DNA from: Bacteroides luti
Lineage (GTDB): Bacteria; Bacteroidota; Bacteroidia; Bacteroidales; Bacteroidaceae
Length of the DNA stretch: 64,000 nt
Direction of reading: 5' to 3'
NCBI RefSeq assembly: GCF_900128905.1
Contig: NZ_FQTV01000020.1
Location: forward strand, 1 to 64,000
The position numbers were made by a program, and so were the translations under genes. Below the pieces are notes generated by a model that worked only from the letters and a program-made list of their open reading frames with translations, did not search any database and was not told the origin of the DNA. Shown one piece after another: positions 19,350 to 26,602 of the stretch; the stretch's first letter is position 1, and every line of letters begins with the position of its first letter.

Positions 19350-20642
19350 TTACGCTGATTTCCTTAAATTTATATGAGCCAGATCTTTTCCTTTCTCTCT
19401 TACCAGACGTACAATTTTAGGACTGCCTACAATTTGTGATGTATAGATACCAGTATGACCGGAGAAGAGGTATGCTACAAAACAAGCCGTACCTAAGTAA
19501 ACTGCATTTCCTGCTCCGAAAAGTTCTATTCCCATTAATGTACAGGCAATAGGTGTGTTTGTTGCTCCGGCAAAAACGGCTACAAATCCCATTCCTGCAA
19601 GCAGAGCCATAGGCAACGGCAGAACAAAAGCCAAGGCATTACCCAATGTTGCACCAACAAAGAACAGTGGTGTAACTTCACCTCCTTTAAATCCGGCACC
19701 GATAGTAAAGGTGGTAAATAGCAACTTGAGAATAAAGTCGTAAGGCATTCCGCTTTCATTGAACGAGCTTACCAAAGTGGGAATTCCTAGTCCGATATAT
19801 TTGGTTGTTCCTAAAAGATATACGGCAAGCGCTATTACGATTCCTCCCATAAACGGACGCAGAGGCGGGTATGATATTCTTGACTTAAACAGTTTGCCCC
19901 AGAACGTGATGGAACGGGAAAAGAGCATGGCTACCAAACCGAAAATAATTCCGGCAGCAACAGCGTATAATACATAAACTGGATTTACTTCCGTAATGGA
20001 GGAGATAACATAATGTGTGTGGTGAGCTCCCCATACATGACATATATAGTTGGAAAACACTGCAGCAAAAAGACTTGGCAGTAATGCCTCGTAGCGCATT
20101 CTTCCTAAAACCATAACCTCGAGCGCAAATATAGCTCCGGCCAGTGGTGTTCCAAAAACAGACGAGAATCCGGCACTGACTCCCATTACAAGTACAATTT
20201 TTCTGTCACGGGGTTTCAGTTTAAAGATTCTTGTAAACTGATCGGCAAAGGCTCCTCCCATCTGAACTGCTGTTCCCTCGCGTCCGGCTGATCCTCCGAA
20301 CAGATGGGTTATTATTGTGCCAAAGACTACTAAAGGGGCCATTCTTAATGAAATAATCTGCTTTGGACTATGAAACTCCTCGAGCAACAGATTGTTTCCT
20401 TTTACTACACTATTTCCCCAGTAATGATATGATAAACCTATGATGAGTCCGCCAACGGGCAACAAGGCTATCATCCACAGATGACTTTCACGCCAATCGG
20501 TAGCCCAGCTTAGAGCGTTGAGAAAGAAAGCGGATGCTGTTCCAACAACAAGACTGATTAAAAAGCTAATAAGCAACCAACGAAACAAGTAAACGAAATA
20601 GTAAGATTGATGAGGCAGAATTCTTTTTGATAATAAAACCAT
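19350..20642 (-). CDS. CLC-F-type fluoride/proton antiporter (CLC chloride-channel family)
   Basis: 430 residues with the multi-helix CLC fold. The gating-glutamate motif is GREGTAVQMGG (Glu122). Where chloride-type CLCs carry the anion-binding GSGIP motif, this protein has KGNNLLLEE (Gly82-Asn83-Asn84). The later GxFxP-like segment reads FKGGEVTPLFF. GREGT together with Asn in place of the anion-coordinating Ser are the marks, as I know them, of the CLC-F subgroup that exports fluoride in exchange for protons. Support is strong because the 5' leader carries a fluoride riboswitch (20724-20771). Databases often label such genes 'voltage-gated chloride channel'. It is a single-gene unit on the minus strand. 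Confidence 0.9.
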   Translation of the reverse strand: MVLLSKRILPHQSYYFVYLFRWLLISFLISLVVGTASAFFLNALSWATDWRESHLWMIALLPVGGLIIGLSYHYWGNSVVKGNNLLLEEFHSPKQIISLRMAPLVVFGTIITHLFGGSAGREGTAVQMGGAFADQFTRIFKLKPRDRKIVLVMGVSAGFSSVFGTPLAGAIFALEVMVLGRMRYEALLPSLFAAVFSNYICHVWGAHHTHYVISSITEVNPVYVLYAVAAGIIFGLVAMLFSRSITFWGKLFKSRISYPPLRPFMGGIVIALAVYLLGTTKYIGLGIPTLVSSFNESGMPYDFILKLLFTTFTIGAGFKGGEVTPLFFVGATLGNALAFVLPLPMALLAGMGFVAVFAGATNTPIACTLMGIELFGAGNAVYLGTACFVAYLFSGHTGIYTSQIVGSPKIVRLVREKGKDLAHINLRKSA

Positions 20643-20723
20643 AATGCTAATTTTGTGACCTAAAATTATTTAATTAAGCCGGAAGGATAATGCATACCTT
20701 ACCCATCAGACTTTTGTCTTTAA

Positions 20724-20771
20724 GTAGGTATCATCAGCTCAATTGAGCGGTTTAAGGCAGATGCCATTGCC
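20724..20771 (-). ncRNA. Fluoride riboswitch (crcB motif) aptamer
   Basis: On the minus strand the leader of the CLC gene reads GGCAATGGCATCTGCC, then TTAAACC, then GCTCAATTGAGC, then TGATGATACCTAC. This fits the crcB motif: stem GGCA/TGCC enclosing ATGGCATC, the conserved AAAC linker, a second stem GCTC/GAGC, and the terminal TGATG..CCTAC. The loop GGCAT should pair with ATACC to form the pseudoknot; four of five pairs form and one is C opposite A. About 80 bases separate the aptamer from the start codon, including a small hairpin AGAC/GTCT (20703-20720 area), which may be the expression platform. It should turn on the CLC-F gene when fluoride is high. Confidence 0.9.
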
Positions 20772-20782
20772 AAAACAGGCCG

Positions 20783-20813
20783 CAAAGGTAAGTATTATAT
20801 TTAATTATACCAA
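20783..20813 (-). promoter_or_regulatory. Promoter of the riboswitch-CLC-F unit
   Basis: Minus-strand TACCTTTG (20783-20790) is a perfect TAnnTTTG -7 box with TTGG (20810-20813) 19 bp upstream as the -33 box. Transcription would start near 20776, a few bases before the riboswitch aptamer, which fits well. Confidence 0.75.
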
Positions 20814-20907
20814 GAGTGATAACGATCGTATTCTGAATAAGTTATTGCTTAATTACAAAAACTCTTTGGTAAAATATGGTTCTTGCTTCAAAAAAAGAGC
20901 AATAAAA

Positions 20908-20938
20908 TTTGAGAATTAAGAATTTTTATTTATATTTG
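20908..20938 (+). promoter_or_regulatory. Promoter of the bacteriohemerythrin gene
   Basis: TTTG (20908-20911), 19 bp, then TATATTTG (20931-20938): an exact match to the Bacteroides consensus. Transcription would start near 20945, leaving a leader of about 65 bases. It is back-to-back with the CLC-F promoter in the 369-bp divergent gap 20643-21011. Confidence 0.7.
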
Positions 20939-21011
20939 GGAAAACGGCTCCGGTAATAGAAAGTTTTCAAAGCAGTTAAACACATAAAACGACACTATAA
21001 TATTACCAACA

Positions 21012-21461
21012 ATGAACACTACTATAAGAACAGAGAGAATGAATCATAATTGGGATGATTCATTGTTACTTGGCATTGAGACTATTGACAAGCAACATAA
21101 ATCGTTTTTTACTTTACTGAATGAGATTATTTCGTTAAGTGAAAATAATGACAATGAGGACAAGGTGCTAGATTTATTGAATGAACTTCAGATTCATGCC
21201 GAATGCCATTTCAATACAGAAGAAGCGTTAATGCGTGAGGCTAATTCGCCAAACTTGGAGGAGCATATTAATCAGCATATTATATTTCAGAAAAAGACTA
21301 AGGATTTTATGGTTGTTTATAGCTATGGAAATAAGGTATTGATAAACAAAATTATAGCATTCATGAAGCAGTGGCTTATAACTCACATAAGAGAATATGA
21401 TACCGATTATGCAAAATGCGTTAAAACATATTATGCTCAAAAAACAATGTTCAGTCATTAA
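21012..21461 (+). CDS. Bacteriohemerythrin
   Basis: 149 residues forming a four-helix bundle with the di-iron ligand pattern of hemerythrins in order: His29 (IDKQHKSFF), His62, then His66-x3-Glu70 (CHFNTEE), His85-x3-His89 (EHINQHI), and His125-x4-Asp130 (THIREYD). It binds oxygen at a non-haem di-iron centre and in an anaerobe may scavenge or sense oxygen or store iron. No fused signalling domain, no signal peptide: a soluble cytosolic protein. It stands alone with a good promoter at 20908-20938. Confidence 0.95.
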   Translation: MNTTIRTERMNHNWDDSLLLGIETIDKQHKSFFTLLNEIISLSENNDNEDKVLDLLNELQIHAECHFNTEEALMREANSPNLEEHINQHIIFQKKTKDFMVVYSYGNKVLINKIIAFMKQWLITHIREYDTDYAKCVKTYYAQKTMFSH

Positions 21462-21482
21462 GAATAACTTTTTATAAAATGG

Positions 21483-21517
21483 AATGAGCACATGGGAAAA
21501 ACTCCTATGCGCTCATT
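21483..21517. terminator. Possible bidirectional terminator hairpin
   Basis: The arms AATGAGCACATGGGA and TCCTATGCGCTCATT pair with one interior mismatch (A opposite C) and one G-T, around AAAAC. It lies between the convergent hemerythrin and PHP genes. The tail is moderately T-rich only in the minus direction (CCATTTTAT), so terminator strength is uncertain. Confidence 0.45.
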
Positions 21518-21540
21518 CGCCGTCAAAATAAAAAAGCAGA

Positions 21541-21559
21541 TTTATTTAGCCATAATTTT
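21541..21559 (-). pseudogene. Short relic resembling the 3' end of the adjacent PHP gene
   Basis: TTTATTTAGCCATAA is found here and again at the 3' end of the PHP gene 65 bp away. On the minus strand the relic reads in frame as ITKIMAK-stop, matching the PHP gene's TYKVMAK-stop. Upstream in the same frame it continues as QYIWPDY before another stop. It may be the tail of a lost paralogue or a small local duplication; too short to say which. Confidence 0.3.
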
Positions 21560-21605
21560 TGTAATGTAGTCAGGCCAAATATATTGTTACAGTTTTTTAT
21601 CCATT

Positions 21606-22709
21606 TTATTTAGCCATAACTTTATAAGTGTAGCTTAAACCGTGATTGGGTTCAACAACAAGGTTGGTTATCTCAAAGTTTACATTTCCTTCCTTTGTAC
21701 CATTCTCCAGCTTCACAGTTACTGTTTCAGTAGTATTAGGCTTTATGGTATAGTCACGGAAATAAACCACGTCTGGATTGTGTTCTGTTTTTAATAACTC
21801 AAATGTTAGATCGGATTTATTCTTGAAGGTAATCTTTATGTTTTTACCGCTTTTAACCACATTCGTTACTTCAATGGCATTTTCGAACAATGCTTTCAGG
21901 TATTTACGTTCACCTATAATTTTATTACCAGCATATACGACAGTACGTCTGTTGAGCAATGCATCGCGAATACCCTCAATACTACGTTCTTTTGCAAAGA
22001 CAAAAGTCATGGTGCGATGTTCCCCTTTGGCAAAGTCATATTCATTATTGATAGGTACATGAATATCTGAATTGCCAAGCATGGTCAACTTCTTATCAAG
22101 CGCCCACTGAAGTGCTTCGGGATAATACTCTTTTCCGTTGGCAACTTCTATCCCATTCATGCAACCGGCATTGTAAAGTTCGGTATGCTCGGGCCACCAT
22201 TTAGTAGAATCGGGTTGTTGGGAAGCCCATCCCGGATGGTTCCAGAATATAAAAGCGTTCTGTGCCTTGGCTGCCTTGAAAGCATCCCTCCAATCTTTTT
22301 TATCCAAAGAATCATTGTTAGCAAGAAAGATAGCATTGAAGTGTCCCGGGGGCATGGAACGGGTGATTTCGCTTCCGCGAATAACTAGTACGTCTGCTTC
22401 TTTGGTTGCCTGTTCGGCTATTTCGAACGAGCGACCAAGCTTAGCATCAATATCCTTTTTGTGAGGACGATACTCAATGTGGTCTGTAATGGCAATAGCA
22501 TCTAGTCCTTCGAGATAAGCTTCTCCCACACGGACAGACGGCCATACCAGCCCGTCGGAAAAGACGGTGTGAATATGAAAATCGCATTTCAGTGTTTTAT
22601 AACCCTCAATATCGGGCACTTTAAGTTCGTGGCGCTCTTGCGCAGCCAGATTCATAAAAAATGACTGTGTCAGCACAATCATTCCGAATAGTAATGTTTT
22701 TTGTTTCAT
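21606..22709 (-). CDS. Secreted PHP-domain metal-dependent phosphoesterase-like protein
   Basis: 367 residues with a signal peptide (about 1-23). The PHP metal-site motifs are clear: CDFHIHTVFSDG (His45, His47, Asp52), AITDHIEY (Asp76, His77), a Glu in IRGSEITR, NHPG, and the final NSDIHVP. PHP proteins hydrolyse phosphoester bonds with a di- or trinuclear metal centre. After about residue 265 comes a beta-sandwich tail (NVVKSGKNIKITFKNKSDLTFELL) that may bind substrate or cell wall. Export is unusual for PHP proteins at large but common in Bacteroidetes. It lies in the same direction as a calcineurin-type phosphoesterase and a susCD pair, which suggests uptake of a phosphorylated compound. 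Substrate unknown. Confidence 0.85.
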   Translation of the reverse strand: MKQKTLLFGMIVLTQSFFMNLAAQERHELKVPDIEGYKTLKCDFHIHTVFSDGLVWPSVRVGEAYLEGLDAIAITDHIEYRPHKKDIDAKLGRSFEIAEQATKEADVLVIRGSEITRSMPPGHFNAIFLANNDSLDKKDWRDAFKAAKAQNAFIFWNHPGWASQQPDSTKWWPEHTELYNAGCMNGIEVANGKEYYPEALQWALDKKLTMLGNSDIHVPINNEYDFAKGEHRTMTFVFAKERSIEGIRDALLNRRTVVYAGNKIIGERKYLKALFENAIEVTNVVKSGKNIKITFKNKSDLTFELLKTEHNPDVVYFRDYTIKPNTTETVTVKLENGTKEGNVNFEITNLVVEPNHGLSYTYKVMAK

Positions 22710-22752
22710 GAGATGTATATTATATCTGATTTAAACTGTTTGCATACTTGAA

Positions 22753-22817
22753 GTAAAAATGAAAGCTACATTTTTACGCTCATAATTCATCAATATGATT
22801 CAAAAACAAATGAGCGT
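22753..22817. repeat. Two overlapping inverted repeats between the phosphoesterase genes
   Basis: GTAAAAATG/CATTTTTAC (22753-22761 and 22769-22777) is a perfect 9-bp stem with a 7-base loop. ACGCTCAT/ATGAGCGT (22776-22783 and 22810-22817) is a second stem that shares its edge. Both sit in the 197-bp gap downstream of the calcineurin-like gene and upstream of the PHP gene. They could mark a weak terminator or a regulatory site; there is no T run. Confidence 0.4.
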
Positions 22818-22906
22818 GTAAGTTAAGAATTTTAATAAAATAAAAGCGTTAAATGCGCATCATTTTTACTATTAAGTTGCTCAAAATAAACATTGTGTCT
22901 TTATAG

Positions 22907-24385
22907 TCAGATTGATACGTTTTCTGTGTAAACCTCGCCGAAACGATTAGTGACTTCTATGGTTATGTTTTTTGTTCCGGCCGATGGAGTTGCCCGAAAC
23001 AAATGTAGAGTTCGGTAACCGGAAGCTTCCCCTTTCATGGTTATATAATCCTGATCTTCGTCCTGGAATTGCTCCATAGTGCCTTTCAATACTCCGTCTT
23101 CGTACCATTTCACCTGACAGCGGGTATCCCAGTCCCAGTAATTAACCACCAGATAACCAGGTTGTGTTGCAAACTCTCCGGGTTTGTAAACACGAAACTG
23201 ATAATTAAGATCGCGACCTGTGGCTTTATAGTGCCACTTTACATCGTCTCCTTTAACATCGACAACAAGAAAGCCATTTGGCGAACCGTCTTTATTCACC
23301 TCTCCTGCCCACCAGGCACCACATGCGGCTCCTATATTGTGTTCGTAAATGGTAGAAGTTACTTCTTCATTCTCATAAAAATGAGTGTGTCCTGCAAAGA
23401 TGTGTACACGATAATCTTTTAGAATCCTCATCAACTGAGCAGCATTACTGATATTTCCCGAACCGTCTGTACTACGATTGGAAGTTGGAGCATGAAGATT
23501 CAGAAAAACCAGTGAACCGGATTTTACGTAACTGAGATCTTTCTTCAGCCACTCCAATTGTTCGGTTGAGAATTTCGTTGTGTACTCTTTATTCTTGAAA
23601 TAATCAATGGACTTCATGGTAACCACATGCACATTACCAATGTTGAAGGAATAATCTGTAGGGCCAAAAAAGGATTCGTAGGTCTTCTCAGCATAATTAC
23701 CAGATGTATCGGTAGTGTTGTGGCGATCGTTATAATTCAGATCGAAATCGTGATTACCAATGGTATGAAATATAGTGAATCCAAGGTTAGAAACTGTTGC
23801 TTTATATAAGGGGAATAATCCCATGGCATCCCATACATTGTCACCCAATGTCATGCCTATAATCTCTTTATCAGAATGCAGGGTTGCATAGTTTTTTAAA
23901 TCGACTATCGTTTCTTCACTGAAACGACCAAGTTGTGTGGTATTCTTTACTTGCGGATCGGAAATAGCCAGGTAAGTAAACTCGCTAAGTGGTGCTGTGC
24001 GTTCCCGGAGTGTAAAGTTACATTGGTTCACCTTTTTATCACTGCTCAGCTTTGCATAGTATCCGCTTGCTATGCCGCTAGTGGATGGTAATTGATAACC
24101 TGCCGGAACAGAAATTGTAACGAACGAACTTTGCTGCAAGTTGGTTGGAAGATAATAAATTCCTTTATCATTAGTTAATGTAAAATTTGAACCATCGTTC
24201 ACTACTACACCTTCAATTGGTTTATCGCTTGCATCAGTCACTACACCTTTAACAGTCATACCTGCCTTATCGGCAATGCTGTCTCCCATTTGGCTGTCAG
24301 AACCACCAGCGGCCTGACAGCTTACAAATGGAATAACAAACACTAATAAAACATTGAAGATGATATCTCTAAATAATCTATTCAT
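22907..24385 (-). CDS. Calcineurin-like metallophosphoesterase lipoprotein
   Basis: 492 residues. Lipobox FVSC (Cys about 23) predicts a lipoprotein, followed by a carboxypeptidase-regulatory-like beta-sandwich (VKGVVTDASDKPIEGVVVNDG, about 45-125). The catalytic domain shows ISDPQV (first metal motif, with Gln where most members have His), GDNVWD, GNHDFD, NLHAPT and AGHTHFYENEE, then a C-terminal beta domain (about 385-490). This N-cap/catalytic/C-cap order is that of the secreted Bacteroidetes metallophosphoesterase group. It cleaves phosphomono- or diesters with a dinuclear metal centre. It starts 26 bp after the stop of the small gene upstream and so lies in the susCD operon. Confidence 0.9.
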   Translation of the reverse strand: MNRLFRDIIFNVLLVFVIPFVSCQAAGGSDSQMGDSIADKAGMTVKGVVTDASDKPIEGVVVNDGSNFTLTNDKGIYYLPTNLQQSSFVTISVPAGYQLPSTSGIASGYYAKLSSDKKVNQCNFTLRERTAPLSEFTYLAISDPQVKNTTQLGRFSEETIVDLKNYATLHSDKEIIGMTLGDNVWDAMGLFPLYKATVSNLGFTIFHTIGNHDFDLNYNDRHNTTDTSGNYAEKTYESFFGPTDYSFNIGNVHVVTMKSIDYFKNKEYTTKFSTEQLEWLKKDLSYVKSGSLVFLNLHAPTSNRSTDGSGNISNAAQLMRILKDYRVHIFAGHTHFYENEEVTSTIYEHNIGAACGAWWAGEVNKDGSPNGFLVVDVKGDDVKWHYKATGRDLNYQFRVYKPGEFATQPGYLVVNYWDWDTRCQVKWYEDGVLKGTMEQFQDEDQDYITMKGEASGYRTLHLFRATPSAGTKNITIEVTNRFGEVYTENVSI

Positions 24386-24411
24386 TTTATTGAAAATCTT
24401 TTATTCGTTTA

Positions 24412-24954
24412 TCAAAGAACCTTAATTGTTACTTTATTGAAAAGAGAAATAATCTCTTCGGGAGTTTTTGCTTTGTTCAGTGCATTTTCGAAAGTAGCTG
24501 TATTGTCTTCGAAACAGAGCACATTGGCACAGTCGAGAATGTGAGTAAGCTTATTGATTGCTTCTTCTTTACTCACGGAACCGCCTTGTGTACTTTTTTT
24601 ATAATACTTATTAACCTTGTTGACAGCTTTATAGATAACAGGCTTAACAATCTCTACTGCTGCATCCGAGAATCCGATGCTTACATCGTACACACGAGTA
24701 TAGTTTTGATTGAAAGCTGTCCACTTTGCCGAAAGCGGTTCTCCCAGAAAATGTTCTTCTTCGAATGTAGCTTTTGGAGCAGGAATAGTTCCATATACTT
24801 CGAATACGAATATTTCTTCGTCCGGGTTATTGATTTCTTTACCAGATTCATTCCCGGAAGCGGGATTATTCATTGCCAGGACTTGATTTTGCTGTGCAAA
24901 GGCGCATTGAACGGCCAGTAAAGCCGTGATGCAGAATAAAATTGTTTTTTTCAT
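24412..24954 (-). CDS. Small secreted protein of unknown function
   Basis: 180 residues with a clear signal peptide (about 1-20, ending CAFA-QQ). I do not recognise a family. The mature part has an acidic, Asn-rich start (residues 30-47), a beta-like stretch EEIFVFEVYGTIPAP, then mostly helical sequence with a basic patch (KVNKYYKKS) and two Cys residues near 143-148 (DCANVLCFED). It lies between susD (165 bp upstream) and the calcineurin-like gene (26 bp downstream), so it is probably part of the same uptake operon. No catalytic motif is visible. Confidence 0.7.
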   Translation of the reverse strand: MKKTILFCITALLAVQCAFAQQNQVLAMNNPASGNESGKEINNPDEEIFVFEVYGTIPAPKATFEEEHFLGEPLSAKWTAFNQNYTRVYDVSIGFSDAAVEIVKPVIYKAVNKVNKYYKKSTQGGSVSKEEAINKLTHILDCANVLCFEDNTATFENALNKAKTPEEIISLFNKVTIKVL

Positions 24955-25119
24955 CTTTTATTTCATTAATTAGTTTATACAGAATCAACATATATCTTCT
25001 TTACGAATGCAAAGAGAGTGATTTTATATTTCTGTAAGATGAACAAAATATTAAAGCCGGATAACAGAATTGTTTAATTTCTGTTACACGGCCTTACTGA
25101 ATTTAAGAGAGAATGGTGT

Positions 25120-26574
25120 TTATTTTTGCCAGATCAATTTTACATTGAAATCATCACCTCCCATACTGCTTTTAGCAGCCTGATAATTGATCAGATTGGT
25201 TCGCTGCAGGGATGCCGGATATTTGAAACGACGAGGCATTTCGTTACCCTGGGGCACGCCTTTGCCTACAGGCATGACTGGAAGCAAAGTGCGGTTATAT
25301 TCAAACCACTGCTGATAATCGCAGAAAATAAGTGCGAAGAATTTTTGCAGCATTATTCGTTCCATTGTTCCGTCGTAAGCAGCCTTTGTATTATCGAAAT
25401 AGGTAGTAGGAACCACTCCTCCCCATTGAGTAATCGCAGCTTTCACACCGTTTTCGTAATGTGTTTTAGCATCGTCTGTTATAATTCCCTTAAGGGCCAG
25501 TTCGGCTTTAATAAACTCTACTTCGGCATAGTTCATCAGCATAAGATTCATTGGTGCTGTTGCAACAGCTACGTTGGGTATTGATGCGTTAAAAGATGGG
25601 GCAATATCGTAACCGCTAGGCCAACCTATATATGATTTTACAGTTCCGTTTGTTGCTGTCTTGGCAAAAAGAGGAAGGCGGGGATCTTTTAGTGCAGACA
25701 GGTTATTGATAAAGAACTCTGAAAGACATATATAGGATGTATAATCGGCAGGACGAGTTAGCGGAGCTTCCTCCGGAGCAACACCGGTTATATAAACTTT
25801 CGCTGCATCGTCATTGGATTGAAACACGGGATAGGTAGCAGGGTTACTAATCATTTTAACTAGCTCTGCTTTTGCATTCAGGCCATCTACATCGAGCACA
25901 CGAAGAAGAGTACGTATACGAAGCGAATTACAGAATTTCTTCCATTTCAGGATTCCGGCTGATTTCCCAGAAACAAGCGTGTTATCGGTTCCGTACATCA
26001 TTTCACCACCAGTATTGTACTTCAGTCCGCTAGTCTCTACAAAGAGCTGATTAGCCGAATCGAGTTCGTTAATAATGGCTTGATAAACTTCTTTCTGAGT
26101 ATCGAATTTAGGAGTGTAAATCTTTTCATCTCCACGGCAAGCTTCTGTCATTGGTACATCGCCGAAGCTATCGGCAAGCAATCCGTAAATCCAGCCTTTC
26201 AGTGTAAGGGCTATAGCTTTATAATTGGGTTCGTTAAGGGTTTCTGCCTGGTCTTCCATTTCACGGATATTATTTAGCCATTTATAATAAGTGGTCCATG
26301 TACCGTCTCCGGCAGCATCGCTCATATAATACCACCCCACTCCACTGGTATTGGACATTGAAATTTTGCATTGCATCAACGGAAACGTGTGACTGTTGAA
26401 CTTGTTCCAGTTAGTAGTAGCCATTCCATAAAGGATTGGATCGAGAAATGTTCCCGGATTAGCATCCTGCAAGCGGGTTGGGTCTGTATTCAGTTCTTCG
26501 AAGTTACCGGTGCATGAAGTGCATAATAATCCTCCCAAAAGCAAACTTCCTAATATATTTCTAATTATTTTCAT
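25120..26574 (-). CDS. SusD-like lipoprotein (SusD/RagB family, SusD_2-type)
   Basis: 484 residues, shorter than classical SusD. Lipobox LLCTSC (Cys about 21) followed by TGNFEELNTDPTRLQDANPGTFL, a start typical of the SusD_2-like branch. TPR-like helices carry ALTLKGWIYGLLADSFGDVPMTEA near 120-145, and the C-terminus ends with QWFEYNRTLLPVMP..PRRFKYPASLQ. It should act as the lid and binding partner of the SusC directly upstream (28 bp). Genes downstream code for phosphoesterases, so the ligand may be a phosphorylated compound and not a plain glycan; that is inference. Confidence 0.92.
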   Translation of the reverse strand: MKIIRNILGSLLLGGLLCTSCTGNFEELNTDPTRLQDANPGTFLDPILYGMATTNWNKFNSHTFPLMQCKISMSNTSGVGWYYMSDAAGDGTWTTYYKWLNNIREMEDQAETLNEPNYKAIALTLKGWIYGLLADSFGDVPMTEACRGDEKIYTPKFDTQKEVYQAIINELDSANQLFVETSGLKYNTGGEMMYGTDNTLVSGKSAGILKWKKFCNSLRIRTLLRVLDVDGLNAKAELVKMISNPATYPVFQSNDDAAKVYITGVAPEEAPLTRPADYTSYICLSEFFINNLSALKDPRLPLFAKTATNGTVKSYIGWPSGYDIAPSFNASIPNVAVATAPMNLMLMNYAEVEFIKAELALKGIITDDAKTHYENGVKAAITQWGGVVPTTYFDNTKAAYDGTMERIMLQKFFALIFCDYQQWFEYNRTLLPVMPVGKGVPQGNEMPRRFKYPASLQRTNLINYQAAKSSMGGDDFNVKLIWQK

Positions 26575-26602
26575 TTTGTTTATCTGTTACATTTATGAAT
26601 GA

